This document shows, in pieces, positions 1-6,131 of a stretch of DNA of 64,000 nucleotides. The DNA is taken from positions 60,140 to 124,139 of the IMG/VR virus record IMGVR_UViG_3300042691_038416; one strand, given 5' to 3'. The stretch comes from a virus. The position numbers were made by a program, and so were the translations under genes. The first letter of the stretch is position 1; every line of letters begins with the position of its first letter. The notes beneath the pieces are model-generated. The model was given only the letters and a program-made list of their open reading frames with translations, made no database searches and had not been told where the DNA came from.

Positions 1-126
1 ATAAGCCTGTTTAGACGATGAACATGATGTCATTGCCATCATAATCGCTAGAATAATTAGTGTAGCAGTAGCTGCTTGAAATGTTGACATCACTAGATGT
101 TGTGTGAAATTTAAAGCTTTTTTCAT
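1..126 (-). CDS. N-terminal part of a small lipoprotein-like protein (runs off window)
   Basis: An ATG at 126 opens 42 codons that remain open to the window edge. Residues 15-35 are hydrophobic and end in TSC followed by SSSKQ, which looks like a type II signal peptide with a lipobox cysteine, or else a single membrane span. The start context AAACACATG recurs at other genes here, and a promoter of the phage family lies about 27 bases upstream. No family is recognised and the C-terminus is unseen. Confidence 0.6.
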   Translation of the reverse strand, partial: MKKALNFTQHLVMSTFQAATATLIILAIMMAMTSCSSSKQAY

Positions 127-152
127 GTGTTTATGTTTTTAAATTATTTTAC

Positions 153-183
153 TAAATATAAATTATATTATTAAATAATCCTA
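153..183 (-). promoter_or_regulatory. Phage-family promoter for the gene at 1-126
   Basis: On the minus strand CTAGGATT is followed after the usual spacing by TATATTTA (153-160), the -33 and -7 boxes of the repeated promoter. Its -33 box touches the end of the gene at 181-459. Confidence 0.6.
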
Positions 184-459
184 GCGCTGCCACTCAGCAG
201 CTGTCCCCCAGTACTCAATACAAAACGAATCACATCTGGTAATTTGCATCTTATATCCCTCAGTTTGCTTATAAAATTCAAGTGCGGCGATTGAATCTTT
301 AGTGTCCATAATAAAAAAGTTGGTGGTGATTGACCCTGATACATCCTGGCCACCATAAAGTTTAGCCTTATTTATGAAAGACGCTTTATACATGTGTCCA
401 TCTTTCTTACAGGCAGTCATACTTAAAATTGCAAACGCGATAACGGCTAATTTTTTCAT
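181..459 (-). CDS. Small predicted lipoprotein, paralogue of the C-terminal part of 506-1384
   Basis: 92 residues. An N-terminal signal peptide (MKKLAVIAFAILSMTAC) ends in a clear lipobox with Cys17, so the protein should be a lipid-anchored exported protein. The remaining 75 residues end in CIEYWGTAAEW. The protein aligns over its second half with the C-terminal domain of the neighbouring gene (TTnF....KDs....fYK......sd...I.YWGT..EW), so the two are paralogues. Function is unknown. Such small lipoproteins in phages could act in host envelope modification or superinfection exclusion; that is inference. Confidence 0.75.
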   Translation of the reverse strand: MKKLAVIAFAILSMTACKKDGHMYKASFINKAKLYGGQDVSGSITTNFFIMDTKDSIAALEFYKQTEGYKMQITRCDSFCIEYWGTAAEWQR

Positions 460-477
460 GTGCTTTTTATTTTTGTT

Positions 478-508
478 TGAATATAAGTTAATGGACCTGG
501 TGATCCTA
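478..508 (-). promoter_or_regulatory. Phage-family promoter for 181-459
   Basis: Minus strand: TAGGATCACC as -33 region and TATATTCA (478-485) as -7 box. The -33 box overlaps the stop codon of the preceding gene. Confidence 0.6.
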
Positions 509-1384
509 TCTACCTTGTGCTTTCCACTCCTTGCGAGTACCCCAATATGTGATTGTAACTGAGTCTGACTTAGGCATCAGTTCCTTAAACACAGACGTTT
601 CCTTATACCAGTCCCAGCAGGCGGTATCTTCCTTAGACACGTGAATAAAATCTGTTGTCACTAACATGCCTGTGTTTTCTAACTCCTGGTAGTAGGCGAC
701 CTCGTAAACATATTTTTTGCTAGCGCATGAGGCGAAGATTGAAGATGATATAATAATAATAATTAATTTTTTCATATAATTTTTAATTTTAGATGAACAT
801 AGGATAAAAGAATCTGCTTCCCTAGCAGGTACTCCCTCGGGCTCAAAGTACCAGCGCTGGTTATTATAATCTGCTATTTTATTTACCTCGGCAAGTTCAC
901 CGTAGGAATTTTTTACGTGCTCAAAGATCATCTTATAGTCTGGCGAATCACCTGGTATCACGCCTCCTAAGAGGTCGGCGAACCTAGAGTTTGAGGCATC
1001 GACGGTCTCTTGATCCGCAGACACCCCACAGTAACTAGCCTCTTTAACCTCGCTGATAAACATCCCAGTGTAGAGACCTTTTAGGCGGTGCCGTCCGACA
1101 AATTGATCTGCGTTGCACCAGATGAAAATACAGTGCTTGTCTCTTAAAAGTGGAACCTGCTTTTCTCCTACGGCATATAATCCTTCGCCTATCCTAGAGA
1201 CATTCATCAATCCATAAGGTGTCCCGTGGCCCATCATCAAAATTTGATCGTGCGAGCGGATTTCCTTCTCCAGACGGTGTCTAGAAACTCCTTTTGTTAA
1301 CACAGTAGCACCCTCTAGGCCGCTGTAGATAGGGCGAAGAAAATCTGTTGATCGATCGTCTGGATGAATGATTAAGGTTTTCAT
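506..1384 (-). CDS. Caspase-like domain fused in frame to a small lipoprotein
   Basis: 292 residues from the ATG at 1384; the open frame extends further upstream, but a promoter at 1406-1437 rules that out. Residues 1-203 form a soluble domain with MGHGTPYG (His53) and IFIWCNADQ (Cys90), the spacing and context of a clan CD (caspase/CHAT-like) His-Cys pair. Residues 204-292 begin with a new MKK signal peptide and lipobox (FASC, Cys220) and are homologous to the lipoprotein at 181-459. No stop separates the parts. Either the product is one polypeptide with an internal hydrophobic segment, or the lipoprotein starts separately at the ATG at 775 in a start context (TTATATGAAAAAA) typical of this genome. 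Local GC content is higher than in the neighbours, suggesting recent acquisition. The protease assignment is tentative. Confidence 0.6.
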   Translation of the reverse strand: MKTLIIHPDDRSTDFLRPIYSGLEGATVLTKGVSRHRLEKEIRSHDQILMMGHGTPYGLMNVSRIGEGLYAVGEKQVPLLRDKHCIFIWCNADQFVGRHRLKGLYTGMFISEVKEASYCGVSADQETVDASNSRFADLLGGVIPGDSPDYKMIFEHVKNSYGELAEVNKIADYNNQRWYFEPEGVPAREADSFILCSSKIKNYMKKLIIIIISSSIFASCASKKYVYEVAYYQELENTGMLVTTDFIHVSKEDTACWDWYKETSVFKELMPKSDSVTITYWGTRKEWKAQGR

Positions 1385-1405
1385 AGGCTGTAATTTTATA
1401 ATTAT

Positions 1406-1437
1406 TAAATATAAGGCGAGGGGTAAGGGGACCCTAA
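1406..1437 (-). promoter_or_regulatory. Phage-family promoter for 506-1384, overlapping a hairpin
   Basis: Minus strand TTAGGGT as -33 and TATATTTA (1406-1413) as -7 at the standard distance. The -33 box lies inside the right half of the hairpin at 1428-1446. Confidence 0.6.
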
Positions 1438-1446
1438 CCGGGTCCC
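1428..1446 (-). terminator. GC-rich hairpin after 1466-1765
   Basis: Seven-base arms GGGACCC and GGGTCCC with loop GGTTA on the minus strand. It stands between the stop of 1466-1765 and the next promoter. No clear T-run follows, so it is a weak terminator candidate. Confidence 0.4.
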
Positions 1447-1465
1447 TTCCCTTTACTTTAACCAA

Positions 1466-1765
1466 TTAACCTCTTTCTAATTCAACAACATCTGAATTAT
1501 TCTTCTTGGCTAACGCTACTTGGCGCTTTGAATTTACATTAACCGGCCTTCCCTTCTTAAGCTCAATTCCATTACTAACCTTCTCATTACGCTTCTTAAT
1601 AATTTCTTGGCGCTTAGATCCCTCAATAACTGGGCGACCTCGTTTCAACAACCCCGCCTCTCGTTTGGCGTTACGATCTTGAATTTTCATTTGACGTGCA
1701 CTGTTTGGATTAGCTGGACGTCCTTTTTGTTTTGTTTCTGTGGTGTTTGTGATTGTGTTTTTCAT
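1466..1765 (-). CDS. Protein with three AT-hook-like GRP repeats
   Basis: 99 residues, very basic. Three repeats of the form (K/R)GRPxxxxSxRQ occur near residues 14-25, 42-53 and 72-83, with basic linkers. GRP flanked by K/R is the AT-hook core, which binds the minor groove of AT-rich DNA. A role as a nucleoid-like or transcription-related DNA-binding protein on the AT-rich phage genome is inferred. It has its own promoter at 1810-1841 and the AAAGGTTATG start context. Confidence 0.75.
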   Translation of the reverse strand: MKNTITNTTETKQKGRPANPNSARQMKIQDRNAKREAGLLKRGRPVIEGSKRQEIIKKRNEKVSNGIELKKGRPVNVNSKRQVALAKKNNSDVVELERG

Positions 1766-1809
1766 AACCTTTTTTTTTAATTGTTTTTATTATTTATTTT
1801 TTAACATTT

Positions 1810-1841
1810 TAAATATATGTAACTGAACCCTGAAATCCTAA
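1810..1841 (-). promoter_or_regulatory. Phage-family promoter for 1466-1765
   Basis: Minus strand TTAGGATTTC (-33) and TATATTTA at 1810-1817 (-7), 24 bases apart start to start. Confidence 0.75.
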
Positions 1842-1842
1842 C

Positions 1843-1998
1843 TTAAAATTGAATCAAATCAATTGCTTTTGTTCCAATACTTTTCCCATTCTTATAAACC
1901 CAATAATTTGGATCCATACCTGATGCCATGATGTCATCTAATAATTCATGAATGGTGTTGAATTTCTTTTTGTAATACTTACAGTTGAGTGTGTACAT
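1843..1998 (-). CDS. Small protein of unknown function
   Basis: 51 residues (MYTLNCKYYKKF...IDLIQF) from an ATG at 1998 in the context AAGATATG. It ends just before the promoter of the next gene and has its own promoter 20 bases upstream, which supports its reality despite its size. The composition is mixed, with no membrane segment and no known family. Confidence 0.6.
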   Translation of the reverse strand: MYTLNCKYYKKKFNTIHELLDDIMASGMDPNYWVYKNGKSIGTKAIDLIQF

Positions 1999-2017
1999 AT
2001 CTTATTTTTCTTTTATT

Positions 2018-2050
2018 TAAATATAAGTAACAGGATCCTGTATGCCTAAC
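2018..2050 (-). promoter_or_regulatory. Phage-family promoter for 1843-1998
   Basis: Minus strand TTAGGCATAC (-33) and TATATTTA at 2018-2025 (-7). Confidence 0.7.
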
Positions 2051-2075
2051 CTGGCCTTAAAAATGGAAATAAACG

Positions 2076-2112
2076 TTTTAAAAAGCGGAGAGCGCCCACA
2101 ACAGCGCCCTCC
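2076..2112 (-). terminator. Rho-independent terminator of the tRNA transcript
   Basis: On the minus strand a nine-pair GC-rich stem (arms 2104-2112 and 2087-2095, one G-T pair) with an eight-base loop is followed by GCTTTTTAAAA. It lies downstream of the three tRNA/tRNA-like genes and ends the transcript started at 2776-2807. Confidence 0.75.
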
Positions 2113-2147
2113 TAAAACACACACATGAAAATCACTATAAACACTAG

Positions 2148-2246
2148 TCGCTGAGGTGAGATTCGAACTCACATTTTCTACTCTGGCCTTAACCGCGGGT
2201 TGACCTTTTTCGAGGTGTTATCCATTTAATTTTACACTACTCAGCT
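2148..2246 (-). tRNA. tRNA-like gene with unresolved anticodon
   Basis: The 99-base element has a good T arm (GTGAG, loop TTCGAAT, CTCAC), an acceptor stem with six pairs (GCTGAG/CTCAGC), T8-A9 and a D arm (GTGT...ACAC) containing GG. Between the D and T arms are about 41 bases that fold as a hairpin (GGTCAACC CGC GGTT) rather than as a normal anticodon arm. CTCGAAAA resembles a serine tRNA anticodon loop, but its stem does not pair well. It could be a degenerate class II tRNA or one carrying an insertion. Confidence 0.5.
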
Positions 2247-2343
2247 TGGCTCTGCCTCTTATGAGGTGGCTTTATACATCAGCCTTGGGTCTCAAACCCT
2301 CAGAACCTGAATTGGCCCGTCGGCCCCATCCGTCGATGGTTTG

Positions 2344-2416
2344 TTGCGGAGACAGGAATCGAACCTGTGACCTCCAGGTTATGAGCCTGGCGAGCTACCT
2401 CTGCTACCACTCCGCG
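2344..2416 (-). tRNA. tRNA-Met(CAT), initiator-like
   Basis: 73 bases. Acceptor CGCGGAG pairs with CTCCGC and leaves a C1-A72 mismatch, the hallmark of bacterial initiator tRNA. Anticodon arm CCAGG CTCATAA CCTGG, T loop TTCGATT. The D region (TGGTAGCAGAGGTAGCTCG) also resembles fMet tRNA. Only two of the three G-C pairs next to the initiator anticodon loop are present. Confidence 0.9.
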
Positions 2417-2427
2417 ATATTTCTTTG

Positions 2428-2512
2428 TACTCGGGGCGGGGGTCGAACCCGCACGGCCTCTTCGGCCAAGGGATTTTAAGTCCCTCGTGTATACCAGTTT
2501 CACCACCCGAGC
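2428..2512 (-). tRNA. tRNA-Leu(TAA)
   Basis: 85-base class II tRNA. Acceptor GCTCGGG/CCCGAGT, anticodon arm AGGGA CTTAAAA TCCCT giving anticodon TAA, long variable arm GGCCGAAGAGGCC, T arm GCGGG TTCGACC CCCGC. It follows the stop of 2519-2755 directly and is likely cotranscribed with it. Confidence 0.92.
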
Positions 2513-2518
2513 ATACTT

Positions 2519-2755
2519 TTAATTCACATTCACTTCAATCGTACCTAACATCTCTGACTCTAACACTTCTAAAACACACTCTACTATGTGAACCTTCCTT
2601 GGCTCTAACTTTGGCTTTAACCCTGGCTCTACTCCCAGTACTTCATTTAATATTTCTAATAATTCCTCTGGCTCTAAGCCCACTATATTCATTACTGTTT
2701 CCACTGGATGGCCTGCGGCTATCATTTGGAGTGCTGTGTGTGATTTGTTTTTCAT
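2519..2755 (-). CDS. Small acidic protein, upstream gene of the tRNA transcript
   Basis: 78 residues. Residues 1-40 are helical with a two-helix look (ALQMIAAGHPVETVMNIVGLEPEELLEILNE, shown here only for shape), reminiscent of small helix-turn-helix proteins. The second half is rich in E, P and V. AAAGGTTATG start context and a strong promoter at 2776-2807. Function unknown; its tail runs into tRNA-Leu. Confidence 0.6.
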   Translation of the reverse strand: MKNKSHTALQMIAAGHPVETVMNIVGLEPEELLEILNEVLGVEPGLKPKLEPRKVHIVECVLEVLESEMLGTIEVNVN

Positions 2756-2775
2756 AACCTTTTTTTCTTATAAAT

Positions 2776-2807
2776 TAAATATATGAAGCTGGATTTTGAA
2801 AGCCAAA
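2776..2807 (-). promoter_or_regulatory. Phage-family promoter for 2519-2755 and the tRNAs
   Basis: Minus strand TTTGGCTTTC (-33) and TATATTTA at 2776-2783 (-7), exact consensus geometry. Confidence 0.8.
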
Positions 2808-2809
2808 TC

Positions 2810-3016
2810 TTACTTTGAAAGAATTTCTTGAATTTCTTGTTTAACAGAATCAGACATTGGTGCCCCTGAAGTTTCATAACACCACAATAATTGTTTAGCC
2901 AACAATTTTTTGTCCTGTAATGAAATGTTGTCGTTCCATTTTAGTAATCCTGTAATTGTTCCTGTCATGTAACTTGAAAGTGAACTTAAGGTGAAATACT
3001 TTTCAGCGTAATCCAT
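2810..3016 (-). CDS. Small protein of unknown function
   Basis: 68 residues, mainly helical (MDYAEKYFTLSSL...IQEILSK), no membrane segment. Its stop lies against the next promoter and its own promoter is 26 bases upstream of the ATG. No family recognised. Confidence 0.7.
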   Translation of the reverse strand: MDYAEKYFTLSSLSSYMTGTITGLLKWNDNISLQDKKLLAKQLLWCYETSGAPMSDSVKQEIQEILSK

Positions 3017-3042
3017 AGTGTCTTTGTGTTTTTTATTATGAT

Positions 3043-3074
3043 TAAATATATGAAGTTGAATCTAGTAAGCCAAA
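3043..3074 (-). promoter_or_regulatory. Phage-family promoter for 2810-3016
   Basis: Minus strand TTTGGCTTAC (-33) and TATATTTA at 3043-3050 (-7). Confidence 0.8.
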
Positions 3075-3077
3075 TTT

Positions 3078-3137
3078 GGGGGTATATCCTTATATCTCTT
3101 GTATAGGGGAGAAGGGGGCGGGATCGCAACAGGGGGG
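3078..3137 (+). other. G-rich tract cluster, possible G-quadruplex
   Basis: Plus-strand runs of 5, 4, 5, 3 and 6 guanines lie within 60 bases (3078-3082, 3106-3109, 3114-3118, 3120-3122, 3132-3137) in an otherwise very AT-rich genome. The last four runs have spacers of 4, 1 and 9 bases, compatible with a G-quadruplex. It lies between a promoter and the end of the previous gene, with no sizeable gene. Confidence 0.45.
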
Positions 3138-3142
3138 TTACC

Positions 3143-3205
3143 TTACCACCACTCTCCTATCACCCATTCATCTCCACACCTGTCACATACTATACTTATA
3201 TACAT
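3143..3205 (-). CDS. Possible 20-residue CxxC micropeptide
   Basis: Frame MYISIVCDRCGDEWVIGEWW with one CxxC pair. The only support is its zinc-knuckle-like composition and its position in an otherwise empty gap. No promoter or strong start context was seen, so chance is possible. Confidence 0.2.
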   Translation of the reverse strand: MYISIVCDRCGDEWVIGEWW

Positions 3206-3235
3206 ATTTGTTTATATTGTTATAGGACAGGTGTG
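3175..3235. repeat. Inverted repeat with 10-base arms
   Basis: CACACCTGTC (3175-3184) and GACAGGTGTG (3226-3235) are perfect inverted copies separated by 41 very AT-rich bases. This could be a cruciform, an operator pair or part of a replication or regulatory site. It sits beside the G-rich tracts. Confidence 0.6.
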
Positions 3236-3246
3236 ACATACGTTTG

Positions 3247-3462
3247 TCACCCATTTCTCTCCATCTCATCCACTTTATCTTGAATCTGCTCCATTAGGAT
3301 TGGATCACTTATCTCATATCCACTTTTGGTCCTCAATGTACAATCAATCACTTTACCTTCCTCATTCAACCATTCTTTATAGAACACCACCTCACCTGTT
3401 TCAAGTTGAAATCGATATTCCGCCTCTGTCACTGTTGATTTACTTGTGAATAATAGTTCCAT
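3247..3462 (-). CDS. Small beta-rich protein of unknown function
   Basis: 71 residues with alternating strands (AEYRFQLETGEVVFYKEWLNE as the core) ending in an acidic helix. Start context AAAACACATG; own promoter at 3486-3516. No family recognised. Confidence 0.7.
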   Translation of the reverse strand: MELLFTSKSTVTEAEYRFQLETGEVVFYKEWLNEEGKVIDCTLRTKSGYEISDPILMEQIQDKVDEMERNG

Positions 3463-3485
3463 GTGTTTTTATTTTTTATTTGAAT

Positions 3486-3516
3486 TGAATATATGTTATC
3501 CTACTTTGTAAGCCTA
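3486..3516 (-). promoter_or_regulatory. Phage-family promoter for 3247-3462
   Basis: Minus strand TAGGCTTAC (-33) and TATATTCA at 3486-3493 (-7). Confidence 0.7.
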
Positions 3517-3810
3517 TCCCAAAAATACCTTCAACGTCCTACCCCCATCTTGATATGACAATTCAATATCTATAAAATCATTTGTTTCCTTATACAATGT
3601 CATAATCCGTCCCGCTCGCATACTGTTTTTAGCATGATTGATCACCTCAAATCGAGTCACGTTATAATCATTTTTCAATTGATGTAACATTTGTTCTTTC
3701 AACCCTACCTGTTCAATGATGTATTGCATTGTTTCCCCATCCACATCCATTTCATTTAGTGTTTGAATGATGTAGTTGATTCTTGCTTCGTTGTGTTCTG
3801 AGTGTGTCAT
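3514..3810 (-). CDS. Small protein of unknown function
   Basis: 98 residues: a helical N-terminal half (residues 1-45) and a beta-rich C-terminal half ending in GGRTLKVFLG. It follows 3820-4080 by 9 bases and is probably cotranscribed with it. No recognised family. Confidence 0.7.
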   Translation of the reverse strand: MTHSEHNEARINYIIQTLNEMDVDGETMQYIIEQVGLKEQMLHQLKNDYNVTRFEVINHAKNSMRAGRIMTLYKETNDFIDIELSYQDGGRTLKVFLG

Positions 3811-3819
3811 GTTATTTTC

Positions 3820-4080
3820 TTATTTATTGATTCTTACCATATATTGTCCTTCCACGATACGATCTGCTTCTGTATATCCCGCTGAATCGTATTCAGGGCC
3901 TTCATCTGTTATTTCTTCCACATCATATTCAGATTCATATCCTCCATCTACAGTTTCATCGTTACCTTCTACATCTCCATTCATTACTCGTTCTAAAGCA
4001 TCTTGTTCATTTTCTGCTTCAACTTCATATACCCATAAATGGTGTATTACTCGTGTTTCTGTGATTGCAAATTTTTTCAT
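3820..4080 (-). CDS. Small protein with ferredoxin-like beta-alpha pattern and acidic region
   Basis: 86 residues. The start MKKFAITETRVIHHLWVYEVEA followed by ENEQDALERVMNGD (given in two parts) has the beta-helix pattern of small 'DpnD/PcfM-like' phage proteins; that similarity is from memory and tentative. Residues 35-70 are acidic. Promoter at 4101-4131. Confidence 0.7.
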   Translation of the reverse strand: MKKFAITETRVIHHLWVYEVEAENEQDALERVMNGDVEGNDETVDGGYESEYDVEEITDEGPEYDSAGYTEADRIVEGQYMVRINK

Positions 4081-4100
4081 ATGCTTCTTTTTTAACAGTT

Positions 4101-4131
4101 TAAATATATGTAACCAAACTTTGGAATCCTA
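4101..4131 (-). promoter_or_regulatory. Phage-family promoter for 3820-4080 and 3514-3810
   Basis: Minus strand TAGGATTCC (-33) and TATATTTA at 4101-4108 (-7). Confidence 0.75.
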
Positions 4132-4329
4132 TTATTTAAACTCCATTACTAATTTACGAGCCGTATTTGGACTTGAATGAACCAAATTAACAAAATCAAA
4201 ACTACCCGAATTGTTAAATGCGGTTTTAATTGCTTCATTCCACGCTGTACTCTTGTACTTCAATTTTGAGTCCAAGTTGCGTAGTTTCTCAATTAACTGT
4301 TGTTTTTCGATTGTGCTTTTTCTTACCAT
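4132..4329 (-). CDS. Small basic helical protein
   Basis: 65 residues, basic N-terminal helix (VRKSTIEKQQLIEKLRNLD) and a short C-terminal helix ending in VMEFK. Own promoter at 4357-4387. Function unknown. Confidence 0.65.
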   Translation of the reverse strand: MVRKSTIEKQQLIEKLRNLDSKLKYKSTAWNEAIKTAFNNSGSFDFVNLVHSSPNTARKLVMEFK

Positions 4330-4356
4330 GTGTGTTATGTGTTTTTATTATTTATT

Positions 4357-4387
4357 TAAATATATGTCAAAGAATCTTGGAATCCTA
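4357..4387 (-). promoter_or_regulatory. Phage-family promoter for 4132-4329
   Basis: Minus strand TTAGGATTCC (-33) and TATATTTA at 4357-4364 (-7). The -33 box overlaps the stop of 4385-4555. Confidence 0.75.
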
Positions 4388-4555
4388 ATACCACTCATAC
4401 CATAAATTTAGCAGTTGAGTTGTGAATATGATCACTGCTATTCCGGCGCACGTCATTCGTGTTCCATATAATTGTCGTTTATTTTTAAACCATTTTTCAG
4501 GTAACACATTTGCCGCAATTAGGAGCGACCATCCTATAATGTTTAATACGAACAT
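4385..4555 (-). CDS. Small membrane protein
   Basis: 56 residues (MFVLNIIGWSLLIAANVLPE...WYEWY). Two hydrophobic segments, residues 2-17 and 36-50, flank a basic loop (KWFKNKRQLYGTR), suggesting a two-span inner-membrane protein. The start overlaps the end of 4543-4662, so it is the last gene of the 4877-4907 promoter. Confidence 0.55.
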   Translation of the reverse strand: MFVLNIIGWSLLIAANVLPEKWFKNKRQLYGTRMTCAGIAVIIFTTQLLNLWYEWY

Positions 4556-4662
4556 GTTTTATTTATTTTATATTTTTTAATTAAATGTTGTTCCCAATGA
4601 TAACATAAGTATCCTGACGCTATCACAGCTCCGATTAGTGATGCTATCATATTATTTTTCAT
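4543..4662 (-). CDS. Very small membrane protein
   Basis: 39 residues: one hydrophobic segment (residues 4-22, MIASLIGAVIASGYLCYHW) then a basic tail. Its start overlaps the stop of 4652-4852 and its stop overlaps the next start, the tight packing seen in real operons here. Confidence 0.45.
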   Translation of the reverse strand: MKNNMIASLIGAVIASGYLCYHWEQHLIKKYKINKTCSY

Positions 4663-4852
4663 TTTTATATTGTTCCAAACACTTCTCACACCCAATATGG
4701 TCTACTCCTTCAATTCGGGCCCAATTACTTGCTAGTGCTGGTGTGCCACATAAGTTACCTGTTCCTGATTTGTAAATGTGCGCTGTGTTGCTCCACACAT
4801 TACCTTTGTTTCCATAAATGGAATAACCTGATTTAAGATCTTTTGTGTTCAT
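4652..4852 (-). CDS. Small protein with cysteine pair, phage-specific family
   Basis: 66 residues. The middle part reads HIYKSGTGNLCGTPALASNW and the end IGCEKCLEQYK; Cys34 and the CEKC pair could bind a metal. I have seen similar short proteins in other phages as unknowns, so the call is 'conserved phage protein' only. Start context ACAAACATATG. Confidence 0.7.
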   Translation of the reverse strand: MNTKDLKSGYSIYGNKGNVWSNTAHIYKSGTGNLCGTPALASNWARIEGVDHIGCEKCLEQYKNEK

Positions 4853-4876
4853 ATGTTTGTGTTTTTTATAACTTAT

Positions 4877-4907
4877 TAAATATATGTCACTGGATTCTGT
4901 AGTCCTA
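4877..4907 (-). promoter_or_regulatory. Phage-family promoter for 4652-4852 and two following genes
   Basis: Minus strand TAGGACTAC (-33) and TATATTTA at 4877-4884 (-7). Confidence 0.7.
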
Positions 4908-5243
4908 GCCTTCTATTTTCTCCATCATTCCATTAGCAATTGCTCTTATTTTAATATCATCAAAGTTTGATTCACCTTTACAAAAGATGATCCAAAATGC
5001 AACCTCATCCGCGTCAACCCATCCCTTGACTTGGTCATGTCCAAAATCAAACCAATTTCCATCCTTATCCCATATGGCTATCTCAGCTGTGCTTGATTCC
5101 ACTCTATCCATTTTCATTTCGCCTTGAATAGGTGCAGTCAGGTTTCTTCGTTCACAGTAGCTTCCTGTCCCGAATTGAACGGATATTGTGATTCCGTTTT
5201 TGAATTCCATTTGGAATCCTTTATTTTGTGTTGATCTAAACAT
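4905..5243 (-). CDS. Conserved-looking protein of unknown function
   Basis: 112 residues. Mostly beta (GITISVQFGTGSYCERR, then EIAIWDKDGNWF), then the helix DADEVAFWIIFCKGES. A second Met at residue 12 could also be the start, but the AAAGGTTATG context favours 5243. Own promoter. No function inferred. Confidence 0.7.
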   Translation of the reverse strand: MFRSTQNKGFQMEFKNGITISVQFGTGSYCERRNLTAPIQGEMKMDRVESSTAEIAIWDKDGNWFDFGHDQVKGWVDADEVAFWIIFCKGESNFDDIKIRAIANGMMEKIEG

Positions 5244-5267
5244 AACCTTTTATTTTTTTATTTAGAC

Positions 5268-5299
5268 TAAATATATGACGCCTTATCCTGTTTGCCTAA
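5268..5299 (-). promoter_or_regulatory. Phage-family promoter for 4905-5243
   Basis: Minus strand TTAGGCAAAC (-33) and TATATTTA at 5268-5275 (-7). Confidence 0.75.
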
Positions 5300-5300
5300 C

Positions 5301-5519
5301 CTACTTAATATCAAGTATTTTAATAATTATGTAAGCAGTTATTAGTAACAAAAACACTGCTACCATTAACGCTACAGGTAACCATAGTGGGGCCAAAACC
5401 CAACCCCAACCCCAATCAATCACATTTGTTAGTTTTAGTGTTATAAACACTATTGTTAACACCATTAATGTATCAATTGATGGTCCCTCAAATTTGACTA
5501 CTGTTTTTTTATCATCCAT
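5301..5519 (-). CDS. Small two-span membrane protein
   Basis: 72 residues. Hydrophobic segments at about 17-34 and 42-70, separated by DWGWGWV; the N-terminus is charged. The ATG overlaps the stop of the previous gene by one base (5519), so it is the last gene of a three-gene operon. Function unknown. Confidence 0.7.
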   Translation of the reverse strand: MDDKKTVVKFEGPSIDTLMVLTIVFITLKLTNVIDWGWGWVLAPLWLPVALMVAVFLLLITAYIIIKILDIK

Positions 5520-5785
5520 TAGAACTCATAATTATCGTGAACATCATTATCATAATTGTCATACTCCTCCCATTCCTCAGGATATGTTTCTAAATACTCT
5601 GTGTCACAATGACTCAAAATAACATCCAACAAATAATCATAATCACCACTCATAGCCTCATCTAAGACCTGTTTTGTTTCTTCTTTAGACCATCCTGCTT
5701 CACGCGCGGCCACTTGGAACGCTCCCATAATAACAAAAGCGTTACCGTTAATACCAACTAGGTTAAGTTTTACTTTGTTTTTCAT
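5519..5785 (-). CDS. Conserved small phage/Bacteroidota protein
   Basis: 88 residues. KVKLNLVGINGNAFVIMGAF followed by AAREAGW and GDYDYLL is a pattern common to small proteins of Bacteroidota and their phages, without assigned function. The C-terminal 25 residues are acidic and aromatic. Middle gene of the operon from 6101-6131. Confidence 0.75.
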   Translation of the reverse strand: MKNKVKLNLVGINGNAFVIMGAFQVAAREAGWSKEETKQVLDEAMSGDYDYLLDVILSHCDTEYLETYPEEWEEYDNYDNDVHDNYEF

Positions 5786-5790
5786 ATGTG

Positions 5791-6075
5791 TTATGCTTTA
5801 TCAATTACATTATCAATAGGTACCTTTTTGCCATTTGAACGGCCTGGAAATACAACTGAAATGACTGCTCTATCTTCATACATGCCAAATCCAGCTACTT
5901 GTTTCACTTTACCTCGGAAATTACCATTACTAAACCTAACAATAACTGTGTCACCAACACCTACTACTTTGTCATTTAACAAACGCAATTTGTACTCACC
6001 ATCATTGAAGGCGTTACTATTTGGTCGTTGTGCCCAAAAAATTCTGTCTTGTTTTAATGCTTCATTTCTGTCCAT
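5791..6075 (-). CDS. Small beta-rich protein, SH3-like
   Basis: 94 residues. From residue 30 on the pattern VVGVGDTVIVRFSNGNFRG looks like a small SH3-type barrel. Such folds bind nucleic acids or proteins, but no specific family is recognised. First gene of its operon with AAAGGTTATG start. Confidence 0.65.
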   Translation of the reverse strand: MDRNEALKQDRIFWAQRPNSNAFNDGEYKLRLLNDKVVGVGDTVIVRFSNGNFRGKVKQVAGFGMYEDRAVISVVFPGRSNGKKVPIDNVIDKA

Positions 6076-6100
6076 AACCTTTATTTTTTTTTTATTTACT

Positions 6101-6131
6101 TAAATATATGTTAATAGATTCTGAAATCCTA
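6101..6131 (-). promoter_or_regulatory. Phage-family promoter for the 6075-5301 operon
   Basis: Minus strand TAGGATTTC (-33) and TATATTTA at 6101-6108 (-7). Confidence 0.75.

Noticed and set aside
1385-1465. N-terminal extension of the caspase-like gene
   Set aside because: The extension would be translated from the promoter and hairpin at 1406-1446 and has no start context; the ATG at 1384 fits the pattern of its neighbours.
2246-2757. Plus-strand open frames of 77 and 110 codons across the tRNA genes
   Set aside because: They run through three tRNA or tRNA-like genes read on the other strand and have no promoter or start context; they are shadows of the tRNA sequence.
3175-3235. CRISPR-like unit
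   Set aside because: Only one inverted pair is present and there are no regularly spaced direct repeats anywhere in the window.
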